DNA of 43,487 nucleotides from Saprospiraceae bacterium. Lineage in GTDB: Bacteria > Bacteroidota > Bacteroidia > Chitinophagales > Saprospiraceae. The stretch lies in contig JARGNR010000055.1 in the NCBI GenBank assembly GCA_029212405.1, positions 1 through 43,487 on the forward strand, written 5' to 3'. Below the pieces are notes generated by a model. That model searched no databases, had not been told where the DNA came from, and saw only the letters and a list, made by a program, of their open reading frames with translations. The position numbers and the translations under genes were made by a program. Position 1 is the stretch's first letter. Each line of letters begins with the position of its first letter. Of this stretch, positions 1 to 9,590 are shown piece after piece.

Positions 1-132
1 GCATTTCAATACCTTTTTCAATCTACAATCAGTGGACTGTTCATTTAATGTCTATTCCGAAGACTGTTAAGATCTTGCTCTTTATTAAGTTATGCATATT
101 GAAGAGGCTCAAATGTTTTAAAAGACTTACAC

Positions 133-2580
133 ATGAAATTATTATCAAACCTACTTCTACTTCTTTTTATCAGCTTTTCACTTTCTGCACAATCCCTCAA
201 ACCTATCGATTTGGTCAAAGCCCAGAACGGTGTTTTTGAACAACACACCGTATTCTCTGCAGACGATACCAGATCTGCTAAAATAGATGCATCCCGACTA
301 TCTGAATATACACTTTTGGAACTCGATGCCAACAGTTTAATTACATTGAGACAATCTAATCCTAAAGCACTTTCTTTAGAAATTCCAATGAATTCAAAAT
401 CATCGATCGAGCTACATCTCGTACAAGTAAACATCTTCTCTGATGATTACACAATGATTGAAGAACCATCTGGAAAAATTATCGAAATGGACAGAGGAAC
501 ACATTATCGAGGAATTATCGCTGGAAAAGAAAATTCCTTGGTAGCTATTAGCATCTTCGACAATGAGATAACAGGCTTCATATCTGATCATAAACTTGAA
601 GGAAATTACGTACTAGGACGTTTACAGGATCATTCTGCGAGAGTGCAACCTCATGTAATCTATCTTGATACCGATATGCGATTTGATGCTGGAAGATCAT
701 GTGATACTCAAGATGTTGGAGAGGAGTATAAACCAGAACAATTGGAAGAAGTAAATGGTGGTAGAGCGCTTACAGATTGTGTGAAGCTTCTATTAGAAGT
801 TGACTACAACATGTATCAAACCTTGGGTTCTAGTACTGCAAATGCCAATAACTACATCAATGCCTTATTCAATGGGCAAGCAACATTGTATGCTGGAGAA
901 AACATCAATACGGTTCTTTCTCAATCCTTTGTTTGGAGTTCATCAAGTCCATATACAGGTTCATCCACAGGAGCAAAGTTGAATTCTTTTCAAGCAAACA
1001 GAAACAACTTTAATGCTGATTTTGCCAACTTATTAACCAATATTAATTTTGGTGGTTTGGCAGCGACGATTAATGGGGTGTGTGCTACGGAAAACAATAG
1101 AATGTGTGTTAGTGGTGTATTAAATCAAATCGCTAATGTTCCTACATATTCCTTTGATATGGAAATCACAGCGCATGAATATGGTCATCTATTCGGCTCT
1201 TTTCATACGCATGGATGTTATTGGAATGGAAATAATACTCAAATAGATGATTGTGCAAGTGTTCTTGGCAACACAGAAGGAAGTGCTTGTTATAATGCCA
1301 GCAATCCAATACTTCCAGGTAATGGAGGTACGATCATGTCCTACTGCTATGCCGTTAATGGAGTGGGCGTAAATTTTTCAAATGGATTTGGTCCTCAACC
1401 TGGCAATGCTATACGAAATGCTGTATCTAATGGATCATGTTTAGATCCTTGTGGCGGTACTACTTGCAATGACAATGAACTGACATTGACAATTACAACA
1501 GACAACTATCCAGGAGAAACTACATGGACAGTGACCAATGGAAGTGGAACAGTAGCTTCAGGAGGGCCTTACGGCAGTGCCAATACAACCTATACGGAGA
1601 GCATTTGTCTAGTGGATGGATGTTATGATTTTACCATTAGTGATTCATATGGTGACGGTATTTGCTGCAGTTACGGAAACGGGTCATACACTTTACTTGC
1701 TTCAGATGGCAGTACTATTGTGACAGGAGGTGCTTTTGGATCCTCAGAAACTACCGCATTTTGTGAGCCGAATTCAAGCAGTAATTGCACCGAAATCGAC
1801 TTTAACAATTATACCGTCAATTCCTATGGAGGTAGTCAAGATAATGGTACATCCCAAGATGTAGGAAATGGAGACGGAGTGGCTATTTTCAACAACGCAT
1901 GGAAGTCTATTTCATTGAATTACACCGTTACTGCAAATACCGTATTAGAATTTCAGTTTGGATCCACTGCTCAAGCAGAAATTCATGGAATTGGATTTGA
2001 CAACAATAACAGTATTTCTTCAGGGTTTACCTTCCAATTGTATGGTACCCAAAACTGGGGGAATAGTGATTTTGATTATACTTCTTTTGGCAACTGGCAG
2101 TCATTTACGATTCCTGTAGGTCAATATTATACAGGAAGCTTTGACCGATTGTTCTTTGTAGATGACAACGACGCCAATCCAACTACTGGCAATAGTTACT
2201 TCCGATTCATCAAAATCTATGAGGGTGCTTCTTGTAACAATCTACATGGAGATACAGAAGAAGTGGAAATTGGAGTTCGATCAGGCAATACAGCTATGAT
2301 TGACGGATTGCCAGATGAAGAAGGTGCAAGTATCTTAAACGTCTATCCTAATCCAGCCAATGATTTTATAACAATGGATATTGAGAGTACCATTGAAATA
2401 CAATCTCAAGTATCTATATTGAATTTGGTAGGCCAAGTAGTGAAACAACAATCGATCACTTTGCAAAAAGGGTTGAATTCAGTGATACTATCTACCGATC
2501 AAATGCCAACAGGTACGTATTTGGTGAAGGTGAATATAGGAGGAAGAGATCTGATACAAAAAATTAGCGTGATACAATAG
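133..2580 (+). CDS. Secreted metzincin metalloprotease (M12B/reprolysin-like) with T9SS sorting domain
   Basis: An 815-residue secreted protein. The first ~19 residues are a Sec signal peptide (MKLL, leucine/phenylalanine core, SLSAQS cleavage region). The catalytic site is the metzincin zinc motif HEYGHLFGSFH (H348, E349, H352, H358), with a Met-turn (GTIMSYC) at about M402. Residues ~443-553 form a Cys-containing beta domain with the GCYDF and DSYGDGIC motifs seen in many marine secreted proteins. Residues ~554-710 look like a second beta-sandwich. Residues ~735-815 are a type A T9SS sorting domain opening with VYPNPA, so the product is probably exported across the outer membrane and surface-attached or released. 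It is predicted to hydrolyse extracellular protein; the substrate is unknown. No clear Shine-Dalgarno precedes the ATG, which was chosen because it directly begins the signal peptide. A strong hairpin terminator follows, so the gene is probably monocistronic. Confidence 0.9.
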   Translation: MKLLSNLLLLLFISFSLSAQSLKPIDLVKAQNGVFEQHTVFSADDTRSAKIDASRLSEYTLLELDANSLITLRQSNPKALSLEIPMNSKSSIELHLVQVNIFSDDYTMIEEPSGKIIEMDRGTHYRGIIAGKENSLVAISIFDNEITGFISDHKLEGNYVLGRLQDHSARVQPHVIYLDTDMRFDAGRSCDTQDVGEEYKPEQLEEVNGGRALTDCVKLLLEVDYNMYQTLGSSTANANNYINALFNGQATLYAGENINTVLSQSFVWSSSSPYTGSSTGAKLNSFQANRNNFNADFANLLTNINFGGLAATINGVCATENNRMCVSGVLNQIANVPTYSFDMEITAHEYGHLFGSFHTHGCYWNGNNTQIDDCASVLGNTEGSACYNASNPILPGNGGTIMSYCYAVNGVGVNFSNGFGPQPGNAIRNAVSNGSCLDPCGGTTCNDNELTLTITTDNYPGETTWTVTNGSGTVASGGPYGSANTTYTESICLVDGCYDFTISDSYGDGICCSYGNGSYTLLASDGSTIVTGGAFGSSETTAFCEPNSSSNCTEIDFNNYTVNSYGGSQDNGTSQDVGNGDGVAIFNNAWKSISLNYTVTANTVLEFQFGSTAQAEIHGIGFDNNNSISSGFTFQLYGTQNWGNSDFDYTSFGNWQSFTIPVGQYYTGSFDRLFFVDDNDANPTTGNSYFRFIKIYEGASCNNLHGDTEEVEIGVRSGNTAMIDGLPDEEGASILNVYPNPANDFITMDIESTIEIQSQVSILNLVGQVVKQQSITLQKGLNSVILSTDQMPTGTYLVKVNIGGRDLIQKISVIQ

Positions 2581-2609
2581 ACACCCTAAAGTGATTTATT
2601 GCGATTTTT

Positions 2610-2650
2610 CGGCCGGCACCATGGAATTGGTGTTGGCCGTTTTTATTTTT
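2610..2650 (+). terminator. Rho-independent terminator after the metalloprotease gene
   Basis: CGGCCGGCACC (2610-2620) pairs with GGTGTTGGCCG (2629-2639) in an 11-bp stem with two G-U pairs and an 8-nt loop. A T-rich tail (TTTTTATTTTT) follows. It lies 30 bp after the stop codon at 2580. Confidence 0.85.
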
Positions 2651-3455
2651 ACTGGAGGGTGATTCAGGAGTTAGTTAATCTTAAAAGTGAATTCTCTTTA
2701 GATCCAACCAGCCTAAAATTTGGCCTTATCCAGATTAGTATTTTGAAGTTTCATTTTCTGTTAAAAACACAAAAGTGTTTGAGCGAAAACAATGTAACAC
2801 TTGAAAATAAAATATGGAATACCTTACTGTTATGGTTAAAAACAAGACCTTGGTGCGATTTTTTTGTGTTTAAGAAAATGTAATTTTCCCGCCCATCACT
2901 TATGATGCCTGCTCCGCGTTAGCGAAGTTCCTTCTTTTATTAGCTGTTTGGCCGCACTGCGCTGACGCTTCTTGGCCCGTCTGGCGGGATTCCTGCATTT
3001 GTACCTATCGCTTTCACATCTTCGATGATCATTCAGTCATGTTCAGATCTGGGTAAAGACTTGGGTTCTTTTGATTCGTTTTCTGGGTCAAGCCAAGGAC
3101 TGAATGATCTTTTAAGAAATAAAAGTGATAATGAAATTATCAAATGAAGGAACACGTTAGTGAAGGGAGGATACGCCATTCACGGCGAGAGAAATAACTC
3201 GGTTAAAATACTTTCCTCGAATTTAAGGAGAAAGTCTTAAAAAGGGGTAATATTTTCAGGTGTAAGGCCTCTAGCCATAATGGAATAAGTTTACAAATTT
3301 TAAATAATTACTCACAATGGCTTTCACCACAATGAGGGCAGATCGTTCTTTTTTAATTTCTTACAACGATGTCCTCTACCCAGACTTTTTTGCCTTTAAC
3401 TATCCTGTAGTGCACCCACTAATATCCACTCAAATTATATTTCATTCTTATTCCC
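2651..3455. other. Long intergenic stretch holding a GC-richer, repeat-structured block at about 2890-3190
   Basis: No convincing gene is visible in these ~800 bases. From about 2890 to 3190 the composition is visibly richer in G+C than the flanks. This block contains small hairpins: CGC/GCG at 2915-2924, GCG/CGC at 2959-2968, CCCG/CGGG at 2976-2988 and CGCC/GGCG at 3174-3187. It also has a perfect 12-bp inverted repeat (GATCATTCAGTC at 3027-3038, GACTGAATGATC at 3098-3109), an 8-bp inverted pair (GTTCCTTC 2927-2934, GAAGGAAC 3146-3153) and an 11-bp direct repeat with one mismatch (CGTTAGCGAAG 2917-2927, CGTTAGTGAAG 3155-3165). This could be a decayed or non-autonomous mobile element or a dispersed repeat. 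The open frames crossing it do not look coding. Confidence 0.5.
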
Positions 3456-3932
3456 TTAATACTCCATCTTATCCACCTTTTTTGCCCATTTTTCGAAGAC
3501 AGGTAGCGCATCTTTTCTTAATAACCGAACAAATTTTATATCTCTGTCCTCCATCGTCTTTTCAAGCTCATCATAAATGAACTGATCGTCAAAGTCAATT
3601 TTGGCTGCGTCTTTTTTGTTACAAGCATAATAGACCATTTTGGGTCTGGCCCAATAAATCGCACCGAAACACATGGGACAAGGTTCACAGGAAGTATAAA
3701 TGATACAATCCTCCAACTGAAAAGAATTTAATGTTTTACATGCTTCACGAATCGCAACAATTTCTGCATGTGCTGTAGGATCATTGGTCGAAGTCACTCT
3801 ATTATGCCCCTCTGCTATAATGACATCGTTTTTCACGATAACACATCCAAATGGACCTCCTGCATTAGAATCCATTCCCTTTTCTGCCATTCGAATGGCT
3901 CGCCTCATAAAATATGCATCTCTGTCAGTCAT
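3456..3932 (-). CDS. guaD: Guanine deaminase (cytidine/deoxycytidylate deaminase fold)
   Basis: A 158-residue cytosolic zinc hydrolase predicted to deaminate guanine to xanthine in purine salvage or catabolism. The CDA-fold signature is complete: HAE at residues 55-57 (zinc His and the proton-shuttling Glu) and CEPCPMC at 82-88 (two zinc Cys). The stretches around CEPCPMC, YWARPK and FDDQFIYDE match the Bacillus subtilis GuaD type rather than TadA or cytidine deaminase. The C-terminus ends in Tyr; in the B. subtilis-type enzyme a C-terminal tail with an aromatic end reaches the neighbouring active site, which agrees with this assignment. The length fits the family (about 155). The gene stands alone, facing away from the 4127 gene. 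The main alternative is a related nucleoside deaminase of different base preference. Confidence 0.85.
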   Translation of the reverse strand: MTDRDAYFMRRAIRMAEKGMDSNAGGPFGCVIVKNDVIIAEGHNRVTSTNDPTAHAEIVAIREACKTLNSFQLEDCIIYTSCEPCPMCFGAIYWARPKMVYYACNKKDAAKIDFDDQFIYDELEKTMEDRDIKFVRLLRKDALPVFEKWAKKVDKMEY

Positions 3933-4126
3933 CCAAGTTTTTTATTTTTATTGAGCTAAATTTCTTTTCTATTGTAAAACTATTTGACAAACCGATCTTT
4001 TCCTAATTGTCCTAAGATTTTTGTTGAAATACTTGTAATGGATCGTCTATATTTTCAATTCCATCCTTTCTATAATCTCACTAGAATTCACTACATTCAT
4101 TTCCAATTAATTGCTAACTCACTATA

Positions 4127-6970
4127 ATGAACATTTCCTCCACGATCCATGCCGTTTTATTCACAATCTTATCCCTATTTATTCTAACCCCAACCAACGC
4201 CCAAACCCTCGGCGCCAACCGTTCCGCCATTAAATGGAAAGTGATCAAAACCCCAGCTGCAAACATCATTTTTGCACCCGAACTATCAAAAAAAGCTTAT
4301 AAAGTCGCAGACATAATCAATTACATGAAAGAGAACAACTCTTTATCCATAGGTCCGCACGAACATAAAATTGATATCCTTATTCGGAATGAAACCATCG
4401 TACCCAATGGATATGTAGCACTCGGCCCTTATCGAAGTGAGTTTTTTGCTACCCCTCCCGATCGGTTCAATCGAATTGGGGCCACAGACTGGCTCGAACA
4501 CCTTACGATTCATGAATTCAGACATGTACAGCAAACCGCTAATGAAAAAGTAGGACTGACGAAATGGATATACTATCTGACTGGGCAATCGGGATGGAAT
4601 GGAATGAAATTTCTCGCTATCCCCCAATGGGTCAGTGAAGGAGATGCTGTGGTCATGGAAACTACCTTGACCCTGTCTGGCAGAGGAAGAATGCCCTATT
4701 TTACCAGAGGGTTAAGAGCCTTGGCATTGGAAAACAACAATTACAATTATCACAAATGGCGAAATGGATCGTACGATGAACTCATCCCTGACCAATATCC
4801 TTTTGGTTATATGTTACTCAGCCACTTAAGAAATACGCATGGGAGTAAGACGTCAGGCGATATAATCCGAGAAGGAGCGGCTTACGAACGAATATTTTAT
4901 CCATACAGCAGTGCACTAAAAGGCAAAACACAATGGAGCACGACCGACCTTTACAAAGAAGCATGGCTTCACTTTGGTGATCAATGGAGAGATGAAGTGA
5001 AAAATCTCGATCTGACAAAGACCAGAAAAATCAGGAAAGATCCCTCAGTAGTAACCAACTACTACTTCCCTCAATTTGATGAAAACAAACAAATAGTAGC
5101 GCTTAAAGGCAGTTTCAATCAGACCGAACACCTCATTCAATTATTTGGACCAACTGATTCTCTGATCACCCATGTTGGATTCAGCTACAGTGACTATTTC
5201 CATTACAAAAATGGACTATTTGCCTGGACAGAATACAATCAAAATGGGAGGAGAACCAATACGCAATACAGTAATATTTTCACCTATAACCGCATTACAT
5301 CCAAGAAGCAAAAACTGACCTCAAAAGGTAAGTATTTTTCACCATCAATATCTTCTAATGGTAAAAAAATTGTAGCTATCCATATCGATACCAACTCAAA
5401 AAATGAAGTACATATTCTAGATTCAAATTCGGGTAAAATTGTAAAGACTTTACCCATTGAAGGTGGAGCTTCCATTACCCGATCGATTTTTCTAAACGAA
5501 GACCAATCCATTGCCTACATCATTAAAAATCAAAACTACATTTGGATTGAATCCATGGACATGGCCACTGGTAAAACAACTCGATTGACCCCCAAATCCA
5601 GTCATGTTATCGATGCTATTTCTTGCTATGGCAATCACATATATTACTCTGCAAGTTATACGGGTATTGACAATATATTTAAGGTAAAGATTGACGGATC
5701 CAAAGATATTCAACAAGTCACCTCTGTTCCTATCGGTGCCTACGAACCTTCCGTAAGTCAGGATGGAAAAACCTTGATATTCACAGAATATACCGTTGAT
5801 GGTCAGATGATATCCATCTTGAATTTAACAGACGCTGAAAAAAGAACTTCCATTTCCATTACTGAACCTGTAGATATGGATTGGCTGGATAAGGTTTCTG
5901 ATATCGAAGAAGGAGGAGAAATCCTAACCCAATTGGGCGAAGAGAAAACCTATGAAACAGAGGAATACAAAGGCCTGTTCAAAGGGTTAAAGTTACATTC
6001 CTGGGCCTTCAATCCAAATTCGGCAGACATTGTCGGTGGTTTGCAATTCAATAATATTTTAGATGACTTCTCGATATTTGCAGGTGGAGGTTTCAATCTC
6101 AACGAACGGCGTGGCTATTATCAACTGAGCACAAAAGTTGCTAAATATTTTCCAATCTATGAATTTAGAGCAGAATCAAGAGGACGATCCACCGTTCGAC
6201 TCATGGAATCCGACACCTTTGCTCTTCAGCGATTTGAAGAATATAATTTTAGTACAGATGTTTCGATTCCATTGACTTGGGTATCGGGCAATTATTTTAA
6301 AAACATATCATTTGGAGCAGGGCTCAACTATCGTCTTTTGGATGATGTCTTTGCAGGAGATGTTGACTTAGGAAATTCATCTATTACAACTGTAGATTTC
6401 TTCATTCGGATGTCAAGCCTCCGTAGAAGAGCCTACCAAAATGTTCGTTCCAGATGGGGAATTTCGTTTTTGGGCAGATATGCCACCAATATCTCAGATA
6501 CTCGGGCAGGTCGATTATTGGGAACTTCCCGATTCTTTCTTCCCGGCTTGGATTACAATCACAGTTTTTCGTTAACCACCTCTTATCAGCACGAATTATT
6601 GCGAAATCCATATCAATTATCCGATAGTTTTGGTTATCCCCGTGGGTACCGGGCTCCCATAAATGATTCAGCGTTTAAATTCGGCATGGATTACATGTTC
6701 CCTATTGCCTATCCAGATGTTGGACTATTTGGGATAGCGTATCTGAAAAGAATGCGAATGAACTTATTTTATGACATAGGCCAGTTTAAAATCAATGATG
6801 CAGATTTCAAAGATAATTTCCAATCAATTGGTGCGGATATGTACTTTGACCTCGTCTATTATCACCTTCTTCCGACTTCTTTAATTGTGCGCTATTCTTA
6901 CCGACTTACAGAGAATGTATTTGATGATGTAGGTGGACGTTTGGAGATCTTTTATTCAATAAATTTCTAA
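4127..6970 (+). CDS. Outer-membrane protein with gluzincin-type peptidase domain, WD40/TolB-like propeller and C-terminal beta-barrel
   Basis: A 947-residue envelope protein with a clear signal peptide (residues 1-26, ending TNAQ). The N-terminal ~290 residues carry HEFRH (H129, E130, H133). A WVSEGDA motif follows 38 residues later, and its Glu (E171) is placed like the third zinc ligand of gluzincin or 'peptidase MA'-like enzymes. Residues ~300-600 contain repeated beta-propeller blades of the TolB/WD40 type (for example SISSNGKKIV, SVSQDGKTLIF). Residues ~640-947 alternate aromatic/hydrophobic and polar residues, mention many glycine-led turns, and end in a terminal Phe (FYSINF), as expected of an outer-membrane barrel. 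Annotation pipelines tend to label such proteins simply as TolB-like or surface-antigen proteins. Proteolytic activity is inferred from motifs only. The ATG fits the signal peptide, and the neighbours give no operon context. Confidence 0.72.
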   Translation: MNISSTIHAVLFTILSLFILTPTNAQTLGANRSAIKWKVIKTPAANIIFAPELSKKAYKVADIINYMKENNSLSIGPHEHKIDILIRNETIVPNGYVALGPYRSEFFATPPDRFNRIGATDWLEHLTIHEFRHVQQTANEKVGLTKWIYYLTGQSGWNGMKFLAIPQWVSEGDAVVMETTLTLSGRGRMPYFTRGLRALALENNNYNYHKWRNGSYDELIPDQYPFGYMLLSHLRNTHGSKTSGDIIREGAAYERIFYPYSSALKGKTQWSTTDLYKEAWLHFGDQWRDEVKNLDLTKTRKIRKDPSVVTNYYFPQFDENKQIVALKGSFNQTEHLIQLFGPTDSLITHVGFSYSDYFHYKNGLFAWTEYNQNGRRTNTQYSNIFTYNRITSKKQKLTSKGKYFSPSISSNGKKIVAIHIDTNSKNEVHILDSNSGKIVKTLPIEGGASITRSIFLNEDQSIAYIIKNQNYIWIESMDMATGKTTRLTPKSSHVIDAISCYGNHIYYSASYTGIDNIFKVKIDGSKDIQQVTSVPIGAYEPSVSQDGKTLIFTEYTVDGQMISILNLTDAEKRTSISITEPVDMDWLDKVSDIEEGGEILTQLGEEKTYETEEYKGLFKGLKLHSWAFNPNSADIVGGLQFNNILDDFSIFAGGGFNLNERRGYYQLSTKVAKYFPIYEFRAESRGRSTVRLMESDTFALQRFEEYNFSTDVSIPLTWVSGNYFKNISFGAGLNYRLLDDVFAGDVDLGNSSITTVDFFIRMSSLRRRAYQNVRSRWGISFLGRYATNISDTRAGRLLGTSRFFLPGLDYNHSFSLTTSYQHELLRNPYQLSDSFGYPRGYRAPINDSAFKFGMDYMFPIAYPDVGLFGIAYLKRMRMNLFYDIGQFKINDADFKDNFQSIGADMYFDLVYYHLLPTSLIVRYSYRLTENVFDDVGGRLEIFYSINF

Positions 6971-7220
6971 TCCTTTAAACTAATAGAAGTCAAATTTTAC
7001 TATTCAACGCTTTTGATCTGTTTGAAACTGTTGGATAATTTTCTTGGTAGAAAGAACAAATATTGCATCAAAGCCAAACCTCTTACTCTAATTTAGATAC
7101 ATAAATTCACATAAAAACACAAAAGACCACATGGATACACAATAACATATTAAACTTTTTCATATATTTACATATAATTTTACATGCATTTTTGCTGTTT
7201 AATAATGAAAACTACACACC

Positions 7221-9584
7221 ATGCCTTACATTCTCTCACCTGAGCAGAAAGTAATAGTCGATGCGTTGATGACTCAAGACAACTCAACGACCAAATACTT
7301 TGATGTAATAACTGCACTTCAATCCATTCATATGGCCATTTCTTCAGCAGTGGAGAAAGGACAAAAAATATTAGTCCAACTACCAAATGAAGAAGTAAAA
7401 ACAATGTTCAATTCCATGTGCAAAGAAACTGGGTTGGATGATTTGTGTATTAATGTATCTAACACTAGTCCTATACCTGAACTGGATATCATAAAATTGA
7501 GATCCAACTTAAAGAAAGAGATCGATTCTGATGCAATTATTAAACATGTACTTGCTGCAAAGAAGTCAAAGACTGAATTGCAGAAAATCATTCGTTTTTA
7601 TAGTTCATTTGAACATAACGTATTAGCCGATTCGAAATTTAAGGATTTTACAACCAATGTGATTTATAAAAAACAAAAAAATCGTCCTCAACTTAATTTA
7701 AATGCACACTCAGAAGCACTCTTGACATTCAATGAATCTGAGTTTTATAGCATCCGAAAAGAGATATCCATAGCAAGTCAACTCTATCAAAAACAATTTG
7801 AACTTTTTGACCATGTTTCTCTCTTTACCTCGGAATTATGGTCCGATTTAGATGATGCTAAGGTGAAAGCCATTCAAAATCAACTTTCAGAATTACGGAA
7901 TGAGTGTGATCAATTGTCTATTGATTTTATTCAAACTATCAATGATTTACGAGCACAAATATCATTGGATCAACTTCAAGACTTTCAATCTTTGGAGAAT
8001 CGATTTGAATTCCATGAAAGTGCGTGCTTGGCGTATCATATAAAAGTAGAACATCAGGTGGAAGAAAGAGAAGGAAAATTTTCTCTGTTTAAGAAAAAGA
8101 AAGCCAAGCCTACCAATAAAACCTATGTAGAAGCGTTTGATGAGTTGTCCGAGCAAATTCAAAAAATATCTCAAAAATGGTATGATGAGTTGGATGCACC
8201 TACCACGGAAATGATCACTTTCGATTTTATACAATCATTCATTTCAAAAAATAGCGATCGAAGTATTCACTATAAAAAAGAAGTAACCAACTTCTTGCAT
8301 TCAAGTATCCAGAGAGTCAACAAAATAAATACAGAATCTGAAGTTGTGAAAGCGCTAGATTTGAGACTGGAATCCCTCATTCAAAAAATGAATCAATCCG
8401 GAATTTTTGATTTAGAAATTGAGCACAATATTTTAAGTTTTGTCAAACAATCTGATCTCTGTGAAAGCATCCGAGATTATATTGAAAAGTGTTGCATTCT
8501 ATTTCATTCTTCTTCTCAGTATTTAAAGTGGAAATCTTTTTACAATACTACCGATACTATATTTACATCTCTATTTCACGAACTTAAGAAACTACCTAAA
8601 GATCAATGGAACTATGCTTTTGAACATTGGTACGAACAAAGAATTCAATCCAATATTCTCGGAGATAATCACGTCTCTGCCAATGACTTGCACCACTATT
8701 TCAAGTTGTTGACCGTTACACTCTCTCATGAAGTACCAGCTTTGGTTGCCAAGCATCATAAGCAAAGGATACAAGCCGTAGATGAATTAAAGGCCAATTC
8801 AAGAGAGTTGTATAATACCTTATTCAAAAAGAAACAAATGCCCTCCACTTCTTGGAGTAGTACTGTATTAATGAATCGTTCATTCCTGCAAGATTTTTTT
8901 CCTATACATATGTCTGACAATAACACGCATAGTAAAGAATATGATATGGTAATTTCATTTGGAACAAAAGAGGAAGATAGTGAAGATTCGGTCCATTACT
9001 TTGCTCCAATAGAGAAAAAGGATATTGAAGAAATCGCTCAGAAAAAGTTTAACTTCTTGTATCTCAATGAATATCAATATCAATTGCCTCTTCATCAATT
9101 GAGTAGTACAGATAAACTAAAAGCATCTAAGAAGCTGGCAAAGTATATCCTATCTCTCAATCAACAAATCAAAATCTATCAATTAAAAAATGCCAATATC
9201 ATATCTCTCCTCCCTACGTACGATGACTCGTTTCTCGAGCAACAGTTGGATTTTTATCATGTAAAAACGATAGACACGCAAGGAGTTCTCTACGATAGAT
9301 TAACGGAAAGCATTCTGTTTACGGACCGGACACCTTTCTTATTAATTAAAGACAATTTAATTAATAGTGAATTACACGAACATTTACAGTGGCAATTAAA
9401 AATCATTCAATTATTCAAAGATGTGGGTTATACGATCCTATCACTAGATACAGTAGAACAACTTAAAAATAACAGGTATCAATTTGATTCGCTTTTACAC
9501 AAACTGGGCTGTAAAGGACCAGAAAAACAAGAAGTTTTGACGAATGAAGAAGCACCAAAATCTAATTTAACTCAACAGGTGTAA
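7221..9584 (+). CDS. Helicase-derived protein with degenerate ATPase motifs and a central coiled-coil insertion
   Basis: 787 residues, no signal peptide, probably cytosolic. The opening (SPEQKVIVDAL, then EKGQKILVQLPNEE and GLDDLCINV at residues ~55-85) follows the order seen in large SF1 helicases: Q-motif-like start, P-loop, GKxVLV strand, then GLxDLCxxxH. Where GPPGTGKS should stand it reads VITALQSIH, so Walker A is absent. Residues ~90-520 are charged, helical and probably coiled-coil, like the insertion of those helicases. Near residue 560-580 a segment FPIHMSDN...YDMVISFGTKEE occupies the place of the Walker B strand (usually FDLVIFDEAS) without the DE pair. The last ~60 residues (LQWQLKIIQLFKDVGYTILSLDT) resemble the tail of the Vsr-like nuclease domain of the same helicases, again without obvious catalytic residues. 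No frameshift or stop interrupts it. The HsdR-N-like gene begins 6 bp downstream. The role is unknown and the relationship is inferred by eye. Confidence 0.6.
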   Translation: MPYILSPEQKVIVDALMTQDNSTTKYFDVITALQSIHMAISSAVEKGQKILVQLPNEEVKTMFNSMCKETGLDDLCINVSNTSPIPELDIIKLRSNLKKEIDSDAIIKHVLAAKKSKTELQKIIRFYSSFEHNVLADSKFKDFTTNVIYKKQKNRPQLNLNAHSEALLTFNESEFYSIRKEISIASQLYQKQFELFDHVSLFTSELWSDLDDAKVKAIQNQLSELRNECDQLSIDFIQTINDLRAQISLDQLQDFQSLENRFEFHESACLAYHIKVEHQVEEREGKFSLFKKKKAKPTNKTYVEAFDELSEQIQKISQKWYDELDAPTTEMITFDFIQSFISKNSDRSIHYKKEVTNFLHSSIQRVNKINTESEVVKALDLRLESLIQKMNQSGIFDLEIEHNILSFVKQSDLCESIRDYIEKCCILFHSSSQYLKWKSFYNTTDTIFTSLFHELKKLPKDQWNYAFEHWYEQRIQSNILGDNHVSANDLHHYFKLLTVTLSHEVPALVAKHHKQRIQAVDELKANSRELYNTLFKKKQMPSTSWSSTVLMNRSFLQDFFPIHMSDNNTHSKEYDMVISFGTKEEDSEDSVHYFAPIEKKDIEEIAQKKFNFLYLNEYQYQLPLHQLSSTDKLKASKKLAKYILSLNQQIKIYQLKNANIISLLPTYDDSFLEQQLDFYHVKTIDTQGVLYDRLTESILFTDRTPFLLIKDNLINSELHEHLQWQLKIIQLFKDVGYTILSLDTVEQLKNNRYQFDSLLHKLGCKGPEKQEVLTNEEAPKSNLTQQV

Positions 9585-9590
9585 TCTCTT

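Noticed and set aside
2599-2883. Open frame of 94 codons after the metalloprotease gene
   Set aside because: It begins inside the terminator hairpin, has no protein-like composition or recognisable motif, and looks like a chance frame in AT-rich DNA.
3317-3580. Plus-strand frame overlapping guaD
   Set aside because: It runs antisense to the well-supported guanine deaminase gene and lacks any motif.
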